From: Streptomyces sp. NBC_00670
GTDB lineage: Bacteria; Actinomycetota; Actinomycetes; Streptomycetales; Streptomycetaceae
Direction: 5' to 3'
DNA: 64,000 nucleotides
Assembly: GCF_036226765.1 (NCBI RefSeq)
Contig: NZ_CP109017.1
Span: 4,589,001-4,653,000, forward strand
This document shows, piece after piece, positions 24,829-33,391 of the stretch; position 1 is the stretch's first letter, and every line of letters begins with the position of its first letter. A model generated the notes under the pieces. That model saw only the letters and a list, made by a program, of their open reading frames with translations, ran no database searches and was not told the DNA's origin. The position numbers were made by a program, and so were the translations under genes.

Positions 24829-26430
24829 CTACAGCGGGATGTTGCCGTGCTTCTTCGGGGGGAGGGACTCGCGCTTGGTGCGCAGCTGGCGCAGGCCGCG
24901 GACGAGGTGGGCGCGGGTGTCGGAGGGCATGATCACGGCGTCGACGTAGCCGCGTTCGGCGGCGACGTAGGGGTTGAGGAGGGTGTCCTCGTACTCCTGG
25001 ATCAGCCGGGCCCGGGTCGCCTCGGCGTCGTCGGCGGCGGCGATGGTGCGCCGGTGCAGGATGTTGACGGCGCCCTGGGCGCCCATGACGGCGATCTGGG
25101 CGGTGGGCCAGGCCAGGTTCAGGTCGGCGCCCAGGTGTTTGGAGCCCATGACGTCGTAGGCGCCGCCGAAGGCCTTGCGGGTGATGACGGTGATGAGGGG
25201 GACGGTGGCCTCGGCGTAGGCGAAGATCAGCTTGGCGCCGCGGCGGATGATGCCGTCGTGCTCCTGGTCGACGCCGGGCAGGAAGCCGGGGACGTCGACG
25301 AAGGTGAGGACGGGGATGTTGAAGGCATCGCAGGTGCGCACGAAGCGGGCGGCCTTCTCGCTCGCCTTGATGTCCAGGCAGCCGGCGAACTGCATGGGCT
25401 GGTTGGCGACGATGCCGACGGGCCGGCCCTCGATGCGGCCGTAGCCGGTGACGATGTTCGGCGCGTACAGCGGCTGCGTCTCGAAGAACTCCGCGTCGTC
25501 CAGCACGTGTTCGATCACCGTGTGGATGTCGTACGGCTGGTTCGCGGAGTCGGGGACGAGGGTGTCCAGCTCGCGGTCCTCGTCGGTGACGGCGAGGTCG
25601 GCCTCCTCGGGGAAGGCCGGGGGCTCGGAGAGGTTGTTCGAGGGGAGGTAGGACAGCAGCTGCTTGATGTACTCGATGGCGTCCTTCTCGTCGCCCGCCA
25701 TGTGGTGGGCCACGCCGGAGGCCGTGTTGTGGGTGCGGGCGCCACCGAGTTCCTCGAAGCCGACGTCCTCGCCGGTGACGGTCTTGATGACGTCCGGGCC
25801 GGTGATGAACATATGGCTGGTCTGGTCGACCATGACCGTGAAGTCGGTGATCGCGGGGGAGTAGACCGCGCCGCCCGCGCACGGGCCGACGATCAGGCTG
25901 ATCTGCGGGACGACACCGCTCGCGTGGGTGTTGCGGCGGAAAATCTCGCCGTACGCGCCGAGGGAGGCGACGCCTTCCTGGATGCGGGCGCCGCCGGAGT
26001 CGTTGATGCCGATGACGGGGCAGCCGGTCTTGAGCGCGAAGTCCATCACCTTGACGATCTTCTGCCCGTAGACCTCGCCGAGGGCGCCGCCGAAGACGGT
26101 GAAGTCCTGGGAGAAGACGGCGACCGGACGGCCGTCGACGGTGCCGTAGCCGGTGACCACGCCGTCGCCGTAGGGGCGGTTGTCCTCGAGTCCGAAGTTG
26201 GTCGAGCGGTGCCGGGCGAACTCGTCCAGTTCGACGAACGAGTCCTCGTCCAGGAGGAGTTCGATCCGCTCGCGGGCCGTCAGCTTGCCCTTGGCGTGCT
26301 GCTTGTCGACGGCGCGTGCCGAACCGGCGTGCGTGGCTTCCTCGATACGGCGCTGCAGATCCGCGAGCTTGCCCGCGGTGGTGTGGATGTCGATCTCTTC
26401 GCGCGCCTGGCGCTCTTCCGGCTCGGACAT
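24829..26430 (-). CDS. pccB: Propionyl-CoA carboxylase beta subunit
   Basis: A 533-aa carboxyltransferase that moves CO2 from biotin to acyl-CoA, giving methylmalonyl-CoA for polyketide and fatty-acid building blocks. Two crotonase-like halves are visible, with acyl-CoA oxyanion glycines in GINDSGGARIQEG and biotin-side glycines in AFGGAYDVMGS. The Asp at residue 426 in AYDVMG appears to match the Asp (422 in S. coelicolor PccB) that favours propionyl-CoA; an Ile there would shift preference to acetyl-CoA. I chose the ATG at 26430, giving the usual length. Confidence 0.95.
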   Translation of the reverse strand: MSEPEERQAREEIDIHTTAGKLADLQRRIEEATHAGSARAVDKQHAKGKLTARERIELLLDEDSFVELDEFARHRSTNFGLEDNRPYGDGVVTGYGTVDGRPVAVFSQDFTVFGGALGEVYGQKIVKVMDFALKTGCPVIGINDSGGARIQEGVASLGAYGEIFRRNTHASGVVPQISLIVGPCAGGAVYSPAITDFTVMVDQTSHMFITGPDVIKTVTGEDVGFEELGGARTHNTASGVAHHMAGDEKDAIEYIKQLLSYLPSNNLSEPPAFPEEADLAVTDEDRELDTLVPDSANQPYDIHTVIEHVLDDAEFFETQPLYAPNIVTGYGRIEGRPVGIVANQPMQFAGCLDIKASEKAARFVRTCDAFNIPVLTFVDVPGFLPGVDQEHDGIIRRGAKLIFAYAEATVPLITVITRKAFGGAYDVMGSKHLGADLNLAWPTAQIAVMGAQGAVNILHRRTIAAADDAEATRARLIQEYEDTLLNPYVAAERGYVDAVIMPSDTRAHLVRGLRQLRTKRESLPPKKHGNIPL

Positions 26431-26639
26431 CGGGGATGCGGCTCCCTGCCTGCTCAAGTGGGGACGTGAGGGTGCGATGTGCGGTTCTCGGGTGCTCGTG
26501 GACGTTCGGGGACGACGGGGGACGGCGCTGGTCGGTGACGCTCGTGCGAGGGGTGGGCTACTCATCCGTAGCGTAGTGGTGCGCCTACGGGTCGGCAGTG
26601 CGGCGTTGGCCACACCCGACGCCGCCTAGGCTGGCCGTC

Positions 26640-27512
26640 ATGACGCCGCGAGACGCTTCCGAGCCGCCGCCCAGCCGCTGGTCCGACCTGGAGCGGCCGC
26701 CGCTCAACGCCGGTGCGCTGCGCCGGGCGCTGGTGCGGCCGGGGAGCCTGTGGTCGGAGGTGGAGGTGGCGCAGCGCACCGGGTCCACCAACAGCGACCT
26801 GGTCGCCCGCGCGGCGCAGGGCACGGCGGCCGAGGGTGCGGTGCTGGTCGCGGAGGAGCAGAGCGCGGCGCGCGGCCGCCTGGACCGGCGGTGGACGGCT
26901 CCCGCCCGGTCCGGCCTCTTCTTCTCCGTCCTGCTCGAACCGGCCGAGGTGCCCGTCGCCCGCTGGGGCTGGCTGCCGCTGCTCACCGGCGTCGCGGTGG
27001 CCACCGGGCTGTCCCGCGCGGCGGGCGTCGACACCGCCCTGAAGTGGCCCAACGACCTCCTGGTCACGGTGGGCGGCGCCGAGCGCAAGACCGGCGGCAT
27101 CCTCGCCGAGCGGGCCGGGGAGCGGGGCGTCGTCGTCGGCATCGGCATCAACGTCACCCTGCGCGCGGACGAGCTCCCCGTCCCCACCGCCGGGTCGCTG
27201 GCCCTCGCGGGCGCGTCCGGTACGGACCGCGACCCGTTGCTGCGGGCCGTACTGCGCTCCCTGGAGCAGTGGTACGGCCGCTGGCGGGAGGCCGGCGGGG
27301 ACGCCGCGGCGAGCGGACTCCAGGAGACGTACGCCGCCGGATGCGCCACCCTGGGCCGTACCGTGCGGGCCGACCTGCCGGGCGACCGGTCGGTCACCGG
27401 GGAGGCGGTGGCGGTCGACGGGGACGGACGGCTGGTGATCGCCACGGAGGAAGGGGTACAGGAGCCGGTGGGCGCGGGCGACGTGATCCATCTGCGGCCC
27501 GCGCGGGGGTGA
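26640..27512 (+). CDS. birA: Biotin-[acetyl-CoA carboxylase] ligase
   Basis: A 290-aa monofunctional biotin protein ligase that attaches biotin to the AccA2 lysine. Motifs are AQRTGSTNSDLV, the biotinyl-AMP loop AARGRLDRRW, KWPNDLLV, KTGGILAE and a C-terminal SH3-like domain. There is no N-terminal DNA-binding domain, so it is not a repressor like E. coli BirA. The ATG follows a TAGGCT -10-like hexamer (26627-26632) by seven bases with no ribosome-binding site, so the message is probably leaderless. It is divergent from pccB. Confidence 0.92.
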   Translation: MTPRDASEPPPSRWSDLERPPLNAGALRRALVRPGSLWSEVEVAQRTGSTNSDLVARAAQGTAAEGAVLVAEEQSAARGRLDRRWTAPARSGLFFSVLLEPAEVPVARWGWLPLLTGVAVATGLSRAAGVDTALKWPNDLLVTVGGAERKTGGILAERAGERGVVVGIGINVTLRADELPVPTAGSLALAGASGTDRDPLLRAVLRSLEQWYGRWREAGGDAAASGLQETYAAGCATLGRTVRADLPGDRSVTGEAVAVDGDGRLVIATEEGVQEPVGAGDVIHLRPARG

Positions 27513-27609
27513 AAGCGGGCAGCTCCGTCCGGGAGTGAGCTACCGCACACCTGCCGTAGAGTTGAGCGCGGTCGATACCTGACCGCGACAGATCGGAAGG
27601 GCAGCAGGC

Positions 27610-28842
27610 GTGACCGTCGACGATTCGGGCTCGGGCACGGGCGCACATCCCGCCCCCGACGGTGAACCGGCGCGGGACGACGAGGCCGGTGCGGGCGAGC
27701 CGGGCTCCGGCCAGGCGGGGGCGGCACAGGCAGCCGGCGGCGAGGACGACGTAGCCGATGGTGACGCCGCCGGCGACGAGGACGACGAGACGGACCCCCT
27801 CGCCCTCCGCCTCGAAGGCCTGATCCTCGGCGCCGAGCGCCGCTACACCCCCTTCCAGGCGGCCCGCAGCGCGGGCGTCTCCATGGAACTGGCCTCCCGC
27901 TTCTGGCGGGCCATGGGCTTCGCCGACATCGGCCAGGCCAAGGCGCTCACCGAGGCCGACGTCCTCGCACTGCGACGGCTCGCCGGTCTCGTCGAGGCGG
28001 GACTGCTCAGCGAGGCGATGGCCGTGCAGGTCGCCCGGTCCACCGGCCAGACCACCGCCCGGCTGGCCGAGTGGCAGATCGACTCCTTCCTGGAGGACCT
28101 CACCGAGCCGCCCGAGCCCGGCATGACCCGCACCGAGGTGACGTACCCGCTGGTGGAGCTGCTCCTGCCGGAGCTGGAGGAATTCCTGGTCTACGTCTGG
28201 CGGCGCCAGCTCGCCGCGGCCACCGGGCGGGTCATCCAGGCCACGGACGACGAGGAGATGGTCGACCGCCGCCTCGCCGTAGGCTTCGCCGACCTCGTCG
28301 GCTTCACCCGGCTGACCCGGCGGATGGAGGAGGAGGAGCTCGGCGAGCTGGTCGAGGCGTTCGAGACGACCGCGGCGGACCTGGTCGCGGCCAACGGCGG
28401 CCGGCTCATCAAGACCCTCGGCGACGAGGTCCTCTACGCGGCCGACGACGCCGGTGTCGCCGCCGAGACGGCCCTGCGGCTGATCGAGACCATGGCGAAC
28501 GACGAGACCATGCCGGAACTGCGCGTCGGCATAGCGTTCGGCACGGTGACCACCCGGATGGGTGACGTGTTCGGTACGACGGTGAACCTCGCGAGCCGGC
28601 TGACGTCGATAGCCCCCAAGGACGCGGTCCTCGTCGACCAGGCGTTCGCCGAGGAACTCATCCGCTCCGGCGAGGCCCCCGCCTCGGAGGCGGAGGCCGC
28701 GGAAGCGGCGGCCACAGCGGAAAAAGAGGGCGAGAACCCCCCCACCTACCGCTTCGCCCTCCAGCCCATGTGGCAACGTCCGGTAAGGGGCCTGGGCGTG
28801 GTCGAACCCTGGCTCCTGACGCGACGGACGCCCGAGGAGTAG
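27610..28842 (+). CDS. cya: Class III adenylate cyclase
   Basis: A 410-aa cytoplasmic cyclase that makes cAMP. Residues about 1-60 are acidic and low-complexity (SGQAGAAQ, GDEDDETD). The middle (RYTPFQAARSAGV...EADVLALRRL) is a helical, HTH-like regulatory region. The catalytic domain has both metal Asp motifs (GFADLVGFTRLTRR and TLGDEVLYAAD) and the transition-state segment TTVNLASRL near residue 325. In S. coelicolor the single cya gene sits in the same neighbourhood and is needed for spore germination. Start GTG. Confidence 0.93.
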   Translation: MTVDDSGSGTGAHPAPDGEPARDDEAGAGEPGSGQAGAAQAAGGEDDVADGDAAGDEDDETDPLALRLEGLILGAERRYTPFQAARSAGVSMELASRFWRAMGFADIGQAKALTEADVLALRRLAGLVEAGLLSEAMAVQVARSTGQTTARLAEWQIDSFLEDLTEPPEPGMTRTEVTYPLVELLLPELEEFLVYVWRRQLAAATGRVIQATDDEEMVDRRLAVGFADLVGFTRLTRRMEEEELGELVEAFETTAADLVAANGGRLIKTLGDEVLYAADDAGVAAETALRLIETMANDETMPELRVGIAFGTVTTRMGDVFGTTVNLASRLTSIAPKDAVLVDQAFAEELIRSGEAPASEAEAAEAAATAEKEGENPPTYRFALQPMWQRPVRGLGVVEPWLLTRRTPEE

Positions 28843-29030
28843 GGGCGCGGGGCTGTATCGGTGTGCGGCTCCGCCGCAGGGCGCGAGGGCAATCGCGCCC
28901 CAATAGGGGCGCGGGGAACTGCGCGAGAAGTCCCCACCCACCCGCACCCGACAACGCACCCCCGGGGTCCAAGGGGCGGAGCCCCTTGAAGGGATGGGAC
29001 GGGTAGGGGCGGCGGGGGCGAAAAAACCTC
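28840..29030 (+). repeat. Composite 3'-end repeat, unit 3 (after cya)
   Basis: A truncated core A starts inside the cya stop codon (28840-28854). It is followed by a complete core A (28905-28924), a long spacer with GACAACGCACCC and GGTCC, hairpin B (AAGGGGC / GCCCCTT, 28971-28987), and G-rich tail C (28991-29030) ending in GAAAAAACC. Order and orientation match the other units. Confidence 0.9.
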
Positions 29031-29091
29031 CACACCCCCCGGCCCCACTTCCGCCGCCCACCCCCCTCCTGCGATGATCGGCCCACCAGCA

Positions 29092-29108
29092 GTTAACCCA
29101 CGTTAACC
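29092..29108 (+). promoter_or_regulatory. GTTAACC direct repeat before enoyl-CoA hydratase gene
   Basis: Two GTTAACC copies (29092-29098, 29102-29108) are spaced by exactly ten bases and lie just upstream of the ribosome-binding site. Each contains the palindrome GTTAAC. This could be an operator; nothing identifies the protein. Confidence 0.35.
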
Positions 29109-29119
29109 GGGAGGGCGAC

Positions 29120-29935
29120 ATGGCGGACACGCCGGAACACACGCACGACGACCGGCGCTACGGCGACCACGTCGTCGTCAAGCGCCACACCCACGTCGCC
29201 GAACTCGTCCTCGACCGCCCCAAAGCCATGAACGCCGTCTCGACGGACATGGCCCGCTCCCTCACCGACGCCTGCCACGCCCTCGCGTCGGACCGAACCG
29301 TACGGGCGGTCGTCCTCACCTCGACCCACGACCGCGCCTTCTGCGTAGGCGCCGACCTCAAGGAACGCAACGCCCTCACCGACGCCGAACTCCTCGCCCA
29401 ACGCCCCCTCGCCCGCGCCGCCTACACCGGCGTACTGGACCTCCCCATGCCGACGATCGCCGCGGTCCACGGCTACGCCCTCGGCGGCGGCTTCGAACTC
29501 GCGCTCGCCTGCGACGTGATCGTCGCGGACAGCACGGCGGTGGTGGGTCTGCCCGAGGTCTCGGTCGGCGTCATCCCGGGCGGCGGCGGCACGCAACTGC
29601 TGCCCCGCCGCGTAGGAGCGGCCCGCGCGGCGGAGCTGGTCTTCTCGGCCCGCCGGGTGGAGGCCCCCGAGGCGAGACAGCTCGGCCTGGTGGACGAGCT
29701 GGTCGAGGCGGGCGACGACCGCGAGGCGGCGCTCGCGATGGCCGCCCGGTTCGCCGCGAACTCACCGGTCGGCCTGCGGGCGGCCAAGCGCGCGCTGCGG
29801 GTCGGCTGGGGACTGGAGTTCCGGGCGGGCCTGGAGGTGGAGGATGCGGCCTGGCGCACGGTCGCGTTCTCGCCGGACCGCGCGGAGGGAGTGGCGGCGT
29901 TCAACGAACGCCGGACCCCACGCTGGAACGATTGA
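29120..29935 (+). CDS. Enoyl-CoA hydratase/isomerase family protein
   Basis: A 271-aa crotonase-fold protein. The first oxyanion-hole segment is FCVGADLKER, the second is YALGGGFELALACD, and the catalytic acids lie in GLPEVSVGVIPGGGGTQLLPR, matching fatty-acid beta-oxidation hydratases. The start is ATG, with GGGAGG five bases upstream. The reaction is hydration of 2-enoyl-CoA. Exact substrate is unknown. It stands alone between cya and the GGDEF gene. Confidence 0.88.
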   Translation: MADTPEHTHDDRRYGDHVVVKRHTHVAELVLDRPKAMNAVSTDMARSLTDACHALASDRTVRAVVLTSTHDRAFCVGADLKERNALTDAELLAQRPLARAAYTGVLDLPMPTIAAVHGYALGGGFELALACDVIVADSTAVVGLPEVSVGVIPGGGGTQLLPRRVGAARAAELVFSARRVEAPEARQLGLVDELVEAGDDREAALAMAARFAANSPVGLRAAKRALRVGWGLEFRAGLEVEDAAWRTVAFSPDRAEGVAAFNERRTPRWND

Positions 29936-30019
29936 GCGCACCGCAACCCACGCGCCCCCTCACCCCCGTTCGCCGTCCCTAACCTCCCCTCCCGTCCCAT
30001 TCCTCCCTAACCTGGAGTG

Positions 30020-31168
30020 ATGGGTGAGGACAGACGGTTGCGGGCCGTGGTCGCGCTGGCGCAGGGCATGGCCGCCGCGCCCACCCCCCGCGACGCCTGG
30101 CGCGCCGCCGCCCTGCGGGCCTGCGACGCGCTCGCCGGCAGCTTCGCCGCGCTCTCCGTCTGGGAGCGCGACCGCGGCTGCCTGCGCGTCCTGGCGAACG
30201 TCGGCGCCCGCGCCGAGGACGAGGAGGAGTTCCCCGAGGACGAGACGTACCCCGTGCACGAGTTCCCGGAGATCACCGAGTTCCTGCACGAGCGCTGGGC
30301 CGGCGGCGTCGGCCCGAGCGCCTGGGTGGAGACGGCCGGCGGCCCGGAGGGCGCGTCGGCCACCCGCGCCGGCTACTGCCACCAGCGCGTCGCCGCGCTC
30401 CGCCGCCGCGGTCGCGGCGCCTGCGTCGTCGCCCCGGTCGTGCTGCACGGCCGCGCCTGGGGCGAGCTGTACGTGGCGCGGCCGGTGGGCGCCCCCGTCT
30501 TCGACCGGGCGGACGCCGACTTCGCGACCGTGCTCGCCTCCGTCGTCGCCGCCGGGATCGCGCAGACCGAGCGGCTGGAGGAGGCCCGTCGGCTGGCCTT
30601 CACCGACGCGCTCACCGGGCTGGCCAACCGCCGTGCCGTCGACATGCGGCTGGACGAGGCGCTGGACCGGCACCGGGCCGAGGGCGCCGTCGTCAGCCTC
30701 GTCGTCTGCGACCTCAACGGGCTGAAGCAAGTCAACGACACCCGTGGCCACGCGGTCGGCGACCGTCTGCTGGAACGTTTCGGTTCCGTGCTCTCCCTGT
30801 GCGGCGCGATGCTCCCGGGCACGCTCGCCGCGCGGCTCGGCGGCGACGAGTTCTGCCTGCTCGCGGTCGGGCCGCCCGGCGACGAGGTGGTCCGCGCGGC
30901 CGACGAACTGTGCCGGCGCGCGGCCGAGCTCGAACTGGGGGACGGGGTGGCGTGCGGCGTCGCCTCCACGGACGACCCCATCGGACCGGTCCGCTCGGGC
31001 CGCCGCCTCTTCCGCCTCGCCGACGCCGCGCAGTACCGGGCGAAGGCCCTCCGGGCGGGCAAGCCGGTGGTGGCAGGACGCGAAGGCGCCAACGACCCGG
31101 TCGTCCGCCTCGCGGACGCACGCCCGGAAGGCGCGGAGCGCCGCACGTTCCGCGGCCGCTTGCCGTGA
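30020..31168 (+). CDS. GAF-GGDEF diguanylate cyclase
   Basis: A 382-aa protein with an N-terminal GAF sensor domain (about residues 10-190) and a C-terminal GGDEF domain. The active loop is intact (LGGDEFCLLA), as are the metal Asp and base contacts in DALTGLANRRAVD and VCDLNGLKQVND, so synthesis of cyclic di-GMP is expected. The C-terminal 45 residues are basic and poorly structured. There is no membrane segment. Position between cya and hutH matches a Streptomyces cdg gene (CdgE, from memory). A TAACCT hexamer six bases before the ATG suggests a leaderless message. Confidence 0.88.
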   Translation: MGEDRRLRAVVALAQGMAAAPTPRDAWRAAALRACDALAGSFAALSVWERDRGCLRVLANVGARAEDEEEFPEDETYPVHEFPEITEFLHERWAGGVGPSAWVETAGGPEGASATRAGYCHQRVAALRRRGRGACVVAPVVLHGRAWGELYVARPVGAPVFDRADADFATVLASVVAAGIAQTERLEEARRLAFTDALTGLANRRAVDMRLDEALDRHRAEGAVVSLVVCDLNGLKQVNDTRGHAVGDRLLERFGSVLSLCGAMLPGTLAARLGGDEFCLLAVGPPGDEVVRAADELCRRAAELELGDGVACGVASTDDPIGPVRSGRRLFRLADAAQYRAKALRAGKPVVAGREGANDPVVRLADARPEGAERRTFRGRLP

Positions 31169-31173
31169 CGCAT

Positions 31174-31279
31174 TAGGGGCGCGGGGAACTGCGCCCTACG
31201 GAGCGAAGCTCCGTAGGGGGGTCCGGGGGCGCAGCCCCCGAGGTCGGGACGGGAAGGGGCGGCGGGGGCGAAAAACCTC
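31174..31279 (+). repeat. Composite 3'-end repeat, unit 4 (after GGDEF gene)
   Basis: Core A (31175-31194) starts six bases after the stop. Unlike the other units it is followed by an extra perfect hairpin (11-bp stem 31194-31204 with 31208-31218, GAA loop). Then come GGTCC, hairpin B (CGGGGGC / GCCCCCG, 31224-31240) and G-rich tail C (31243-31279). The order is unchanged. Confidence 0.9.
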
Positions 31280-31305
31280 ACAGAACCCCCCACCCACCCC
31301 CACCC

Positions 31306-31334
31306 GTGACACCGCGGAATTCACTGCGTACGCT
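31306..31334 (+). promoter_or_regulatory. hutH promoter
   Basis: The -35 GTGACA (31306-31311) and -10 TACGCT (31329-31334) are 17 bases apart. The -10 ends seven bases before the ATG at 31342, so transcription probably begins at the start codon (leaderless). Confidence 0.65.
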
Positions 31335-31341
31335 CCTGAAT

Positions 31342-32886
31342 ATGGATATGCAAACCGTGGTGGTGGGCACCACCACAGTCACCGCGTCCGACGTCCTCGC
31401 CGTCGCCCGCGACGGCGCCCGCATCGAGCTCAACGACGACGCCCGCACGGCCCTCGCCGCCGCCCGCCGCACCGTCGACGCACTCGCCGCCAAGCCCGAC
31501 CCCGTCTACGGGGTCAGCACCGGCTTCGGCGCCCTCGCCACCCGGCACATCGGCGCGGACCTGCGCACCCAGCTCCAGCGCAACATCGTCCGCTCGCACG
31601 CCGCCGGCATGGGCCCCCGCGTCGAGCGTGAGGTCGTCCGCGCGCTGATGTTCCTGCGGCTGAAGACCGTCTGCTCCGGGCACACCGGCGTGCGCCCCGA
31701 GGTCGCGCAGACCATGGCCGACATCCTGAACGCCGGCATCACCCCGGTCGTCCACGAGTACGGCTCCCTCGGCTGCTCCGGCGACCTCGCGCCGCTCTCG
31801 CACTGCGCGCTCACCCTCATGGGGGAGGGCGAGGCCGAGGGCCCCGACGGCGTCGTACGCCCCGCGGCCGAACTCCTCGCCGCGCACGGCATCGCCCCCG
31901 TCGAGCTGCGCGAGAAGGAGGGGCTCGCCCTCCTCAACGGCACCGACGGCATGCTCGGCATGCTGCTCATGGCCCTCGCCGACCTCGACACCCTCTACAA
32001 GACCGCCGACGTCACCGCCGCCCTCAGCCTGGAGGCCCTGCTCGGCACCGAGAAGGTGCTCGCCCCCGAGCTGCACGCCATCCGCCCGCACCCCGGGCAG
32101 GCCGCCAGCGCCGCCAACATGCTCGCCGTGCTCAAGGGCTCCGGCCTCACCGGGCACCACCAGGACGACGCGCCCCGGGTGCAGGACGCGTACTCCGTGC
32201 GCTGCGCGCCCCAGGTCGCGGGCGCCGGCCGGGACACCCTCGCGCACGCCCGCCTCGTCGCCGAGCGCGAGCTGGCCGCCGCCGTCGACAACCCGGTGGT
32301 GCTGCCCGACGGACGGGTGGAGTCCAACGGGAACTTCCACGGCGCGCCGGTCGCGTACGTCCTGGACTTCCTCGCCATCGCCGCCGCCGACCTCGCCTCC
32401 ATCGCCGAGCGCCGCACCGACCGGCTGCTCGACAAGAACCGCAGCCACGGGCTCCCGCCGTTCCTCGCGGACGACCCCGGCGTCGACTCCGGGCTGATGA
32501 TCGCCCAGTACACGCAGGCCGCCCTGGTCAGCGAGTTGAAGCGGCTCGCGGTGCCGGCCTCCGTCGACTCGATCCCGTCCTCCGCGATGCAGGAGGACCA
32601 CGTCTCGATGGGCTGGTCGGCGGCGCGCAAGCTGCGGACGGCGGTCGGCAACCTCGCCCGCGTCCTGGCGGTCGAGCTGTACGCGGCCACGCGCGCGATC
32701 GAGCTGCGCGAGGGGCTGACCCCGGCACCGGCGAGCCGTGCGGCGATCGACGCGGCCCGCGCGGCCGGCGTCGGCGGCCCGGGCCCCGACCGCCACCTCG
32801 CCCCCGACCTGGCGGCGGCGGACGCCTTCGTCCGCGAGGGCGGCGTCGTCGCGGCCGTCGAGACCGTCACCGGGCCGCTCGCCTAG
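31342..32886 (+). CDS. hutH: Histidine ammonia-lyase
   Basis: A 514-aa enzyme that removes ammonia from histidine to give urocanate. The MIO cofactor forms from three residues in SLGCSGDLAPL (residues 145-147), where Cys takes the place of the usual Ala. The catalytic loop Tyr is in DPVYGVSTGFG, and the family signature continues with VQDAYSVRCAPQV and the active-site region SIPSSAMQEDHVSMG. A second ATG two codons later gives 512 aa. The gene has its own strong promoter and is not next to other hut genes. Confidence 0.95.
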   Translation: MDMQTVVVGTTTVTASDVLAVARDGARIELNDDARTALAAARRTVDALAAKPDPVYGVSTGFGALATRHIGADLRTQLQRNIVRSHAAGMGPRVEREVVRALMFLRLKTVCSGHTGVRPEVAQTMADILNAGITPVVHEYGSLGCSGDLAPLSHCALTLMGEGEAEGPDGVVRPAAELLAAHGIAPVELREKEGLALLNGTDGMLGMLLMALADLDTLYKTADVTAALSLEALLGTEKVLAPELHAIRPHPGQAASAANMLAVLKGSGLTGHHQDDAPRVQDAYSVRCAPQVAGAGRDTLAHARLVAERELAAAVDNPVVLPDGRVESNGNFHGAPVAYVLDFLAIAAADLASIAERRTDRLLDKNRSHGLPPFLADDPGVDSGLMIAQYTQAALVSELKRLAVPASVDSIPSSAMQEDHVSMGWSAARKLRTAVGNLARVLAVELYAATRAIELREGLTPAPASRAAIDAARAAGVGGPGPDRHLAPDLAAADAFVREGGVVAAVETVTGPLA

Positions 32887-32902
32887 CCCCCCGATCGAGC
32901 GA

Positions 32903-32920
32903 CGCGCACGGAAGTGCGCG
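32903..32920. terminator. Small hairpin between hutH and LAXTG gene
   Basis: A CGCGCAC / GTGCGCG stem closed by a GGAA tetraloop lies 16 bases after the hutH stop, between convergent genes. Confidence 0.5.
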
Positions 32921-32974
32921 AGGGGGTGCGGGAGCGTACGGAAGCGTGTGGAGGGCGCGGGAGCGCGCGGGACG

Positions 32975-33391
32975 TCAGTACGCCGCCGTGCGCTCCCGTC
33001 GTACCGAGTACGCCACGAAGCCCGCGCCCAGGCCGAGCAGGAGCGTGCCGCCGACGACGTACGGGGTGGTGTCGATGCTGCCGGTGTCGGCGAGCCGGGT
33101 GCCGGCCGGACCCTCCAGGGTCTGCGTGGCCGTCCCCCCGCCCGTCCCCGCGGTCGTCTCCGAGGCGGTGTCCGCGGCCCGTGCGGCCGTGTGTTCCGTG
33201 GTCGCCGCCGTGTCCGTGGAGGTTCTCGCGACCGCCGAGGAGTCCGTCATCGTCGACGTCGACTCCTGGGACACGTCCTGCGACGCGTTCGCGGACGGGA
33301 CGAACCAGAGGGCCGCGAGCATGGTCCCCGCGGCGGTGGCGGTCAGCAACGACCGGCGTGCGGTGGACGACGATCGGCGTGCGGCGGACAC
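32975..33391 (-). CDS. Sortase-anchored surface protein (LAXTG)
   Basis: A 138-aa exported protein. The N-terminus has a basic twin-Arg region and a signal helix (LLTATAAGTMLAALWFVPSANA). A Ser/Thr/Ala-rich stalk follows. The C-terminus has LADTG (residues 100-104), a hydrophobic helix (VVGGTLLLGLGAGFVAY) and a basic tail (SVRRERTAAY). LAXTG is the signal used by class E sortases in Streptomyces, so covalent attachment to peptidoglycan is predicted. There is no folded domain; it may be a spacer or matrix protein. No sortase lies in this window. Confidence 0.8.
   Translation of the reverse strand: MSAARRSSSTARRSLLTATAAGTMLAALWFVPSANASQDVSQESTSTMTDSSAVARTSTDTAATTEHTAARAADTASETTAGTGGGTATQTLEGPAGTRLADTGSIDTTPYVVGGTLLLGLGAGFVAYSVRRERTAAY

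Noticed and set aside
26566..26590. CCGTAG...CTACGG inverted repeat between pccB and birA as a deo-type operator
   Set aside because: The arms are 13 bases apart and the centre differs from CTACGCGCGTAG. No nucleoside gene is nearby.
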